Shown here: piece after piece, positions 33,981 through 34,225 of the stretch | How the letters are laid out: each line of letters starts with the position of its first letter | Position numbering within the stretch: position 1 is the stretch's first letter | Source of the DNA: Roseibium denhamense | GTDB lineage: Bacteria > Pseudomonadota > Alphaproteobacteria > Rhizobiales > Stappiaceae | NCBI RefSeq assembly: GCF_009711415.1 | Contig: NZ_SMLZ01000084.1 | Coordinates: 1-34,225 of the forward strand | Length of the DNA stretch: 34,225 nt | Reading direction: 5' to 3' | Notes under the pieces: model-generated | What the model was told of the DNA's origin: nothing | Database searches by the model: none | Seen by the model: only the letters and a program-made list of their open reading frames with translations | Translations under genes and position numbers: made by a program

Positions 33981-34225
33981 CAACTGATTGGAAAGACGAA
34001 ATCCCGACGAAGGGCAATTCTATTTTGACGGATGCTCGTTCGTCATGCACGCAGCGAAGGGGCAGTTTGGGATTTGTCTAATTCCACTCCGTTGAACGTC
34101 CGCAAACGGAAAGTACGCGGCGCTGCTGCAAATTTGATGCCGCACATGCGAAGCGATGCAGCATCAGCGAAGGTGAAAAATCCAAGGTCGGAAAAGTCCG
34201 CAGAGAGGAAATTCGTTCTCGCCGC

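Overview
The window looks like a chromosomal segment of a marine-type alphaproteobacterium, probably Rhodobacterales or Stappiaceae-like. This is inferred from moderately high GC, Rhodobacter-style gene order, LysR/AraC/GlxA regulators beside small catabolic operons, and a sarcosine-oxidase-type operon in the order B-D-A-G. Taxonomy cannot be proven by eye. No rRNA, tRNA or CRISPR array was seen.

Left part (0.4-10.6 kb). A minus-strand unit encodes an RND efflux pump (lipoprotein adaptor 4588-5703, inner-membrane pump 1499-4585) and an overlapping lipoprotein alpha/beta hydrolase (400-1566). A LysR regulator (5932-6795) lies upstream and is divergent from a plus-strand redox unit: cytochrome b561, NAD(P)H-dependent FMN reductase and glutathione S-transferase. 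An ATGCGCAT palindrome occurs both in front of the pump genes and in the LysR/b561 gap, so one regulator may serve both. A membrane protein gene with a one-base frameshift follows, then a PhlG-like C-C hydrolase gene. Upstream of that is a Crp/Fnr regulator gene cut off by an IS3-family element (10618-11787).

Central part (12.2-28.9 kb), the most interesting. It holds: (a) a heterotetrameric sarcosine-oxidase-type operon soxB-D-A-G, whose delta subunit lacks the zinc cysteines; (b) a divergent GlxA/GbdR-like AraC regulator; (c) a glycine-betaine-type ABC importer (binding protein, permease, ATPase); and (d) a convergent, translationally coupled five-gene operon: aldehyde dehydrogenase, dipeptidase-like protein without most metal ligands, uncharacterised ~560-residue protein, DUF3726 protein and an LDH2/DpkA-family imine reductase. 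A LysR regulator with a 43-bp nested palindrome at its start lies divergent to (d). I infer one catabolic island for an N-methylated, probably cyclic, betaine: import, ring reduction and opening, aldehyde oxidation and N-demethylation. Homarine or a related pyridinium or proline betaine is the leading candidate.

Right part (29.9-34.2 kb). Two tandem secreted DUF1254/DUF1214 proteins are preceded by an OruR/ArgR-type AraC regulator. About 1 kb without a convincing gene (28.87-29.87 kb) separates this part from the betaine island.

Two reading-frame faults deserve attention. One fuses the ~560-residue protein to DUF3726 in a single 772-codon frame. The other removes the start of the small membrane protein at 8.8 kb.
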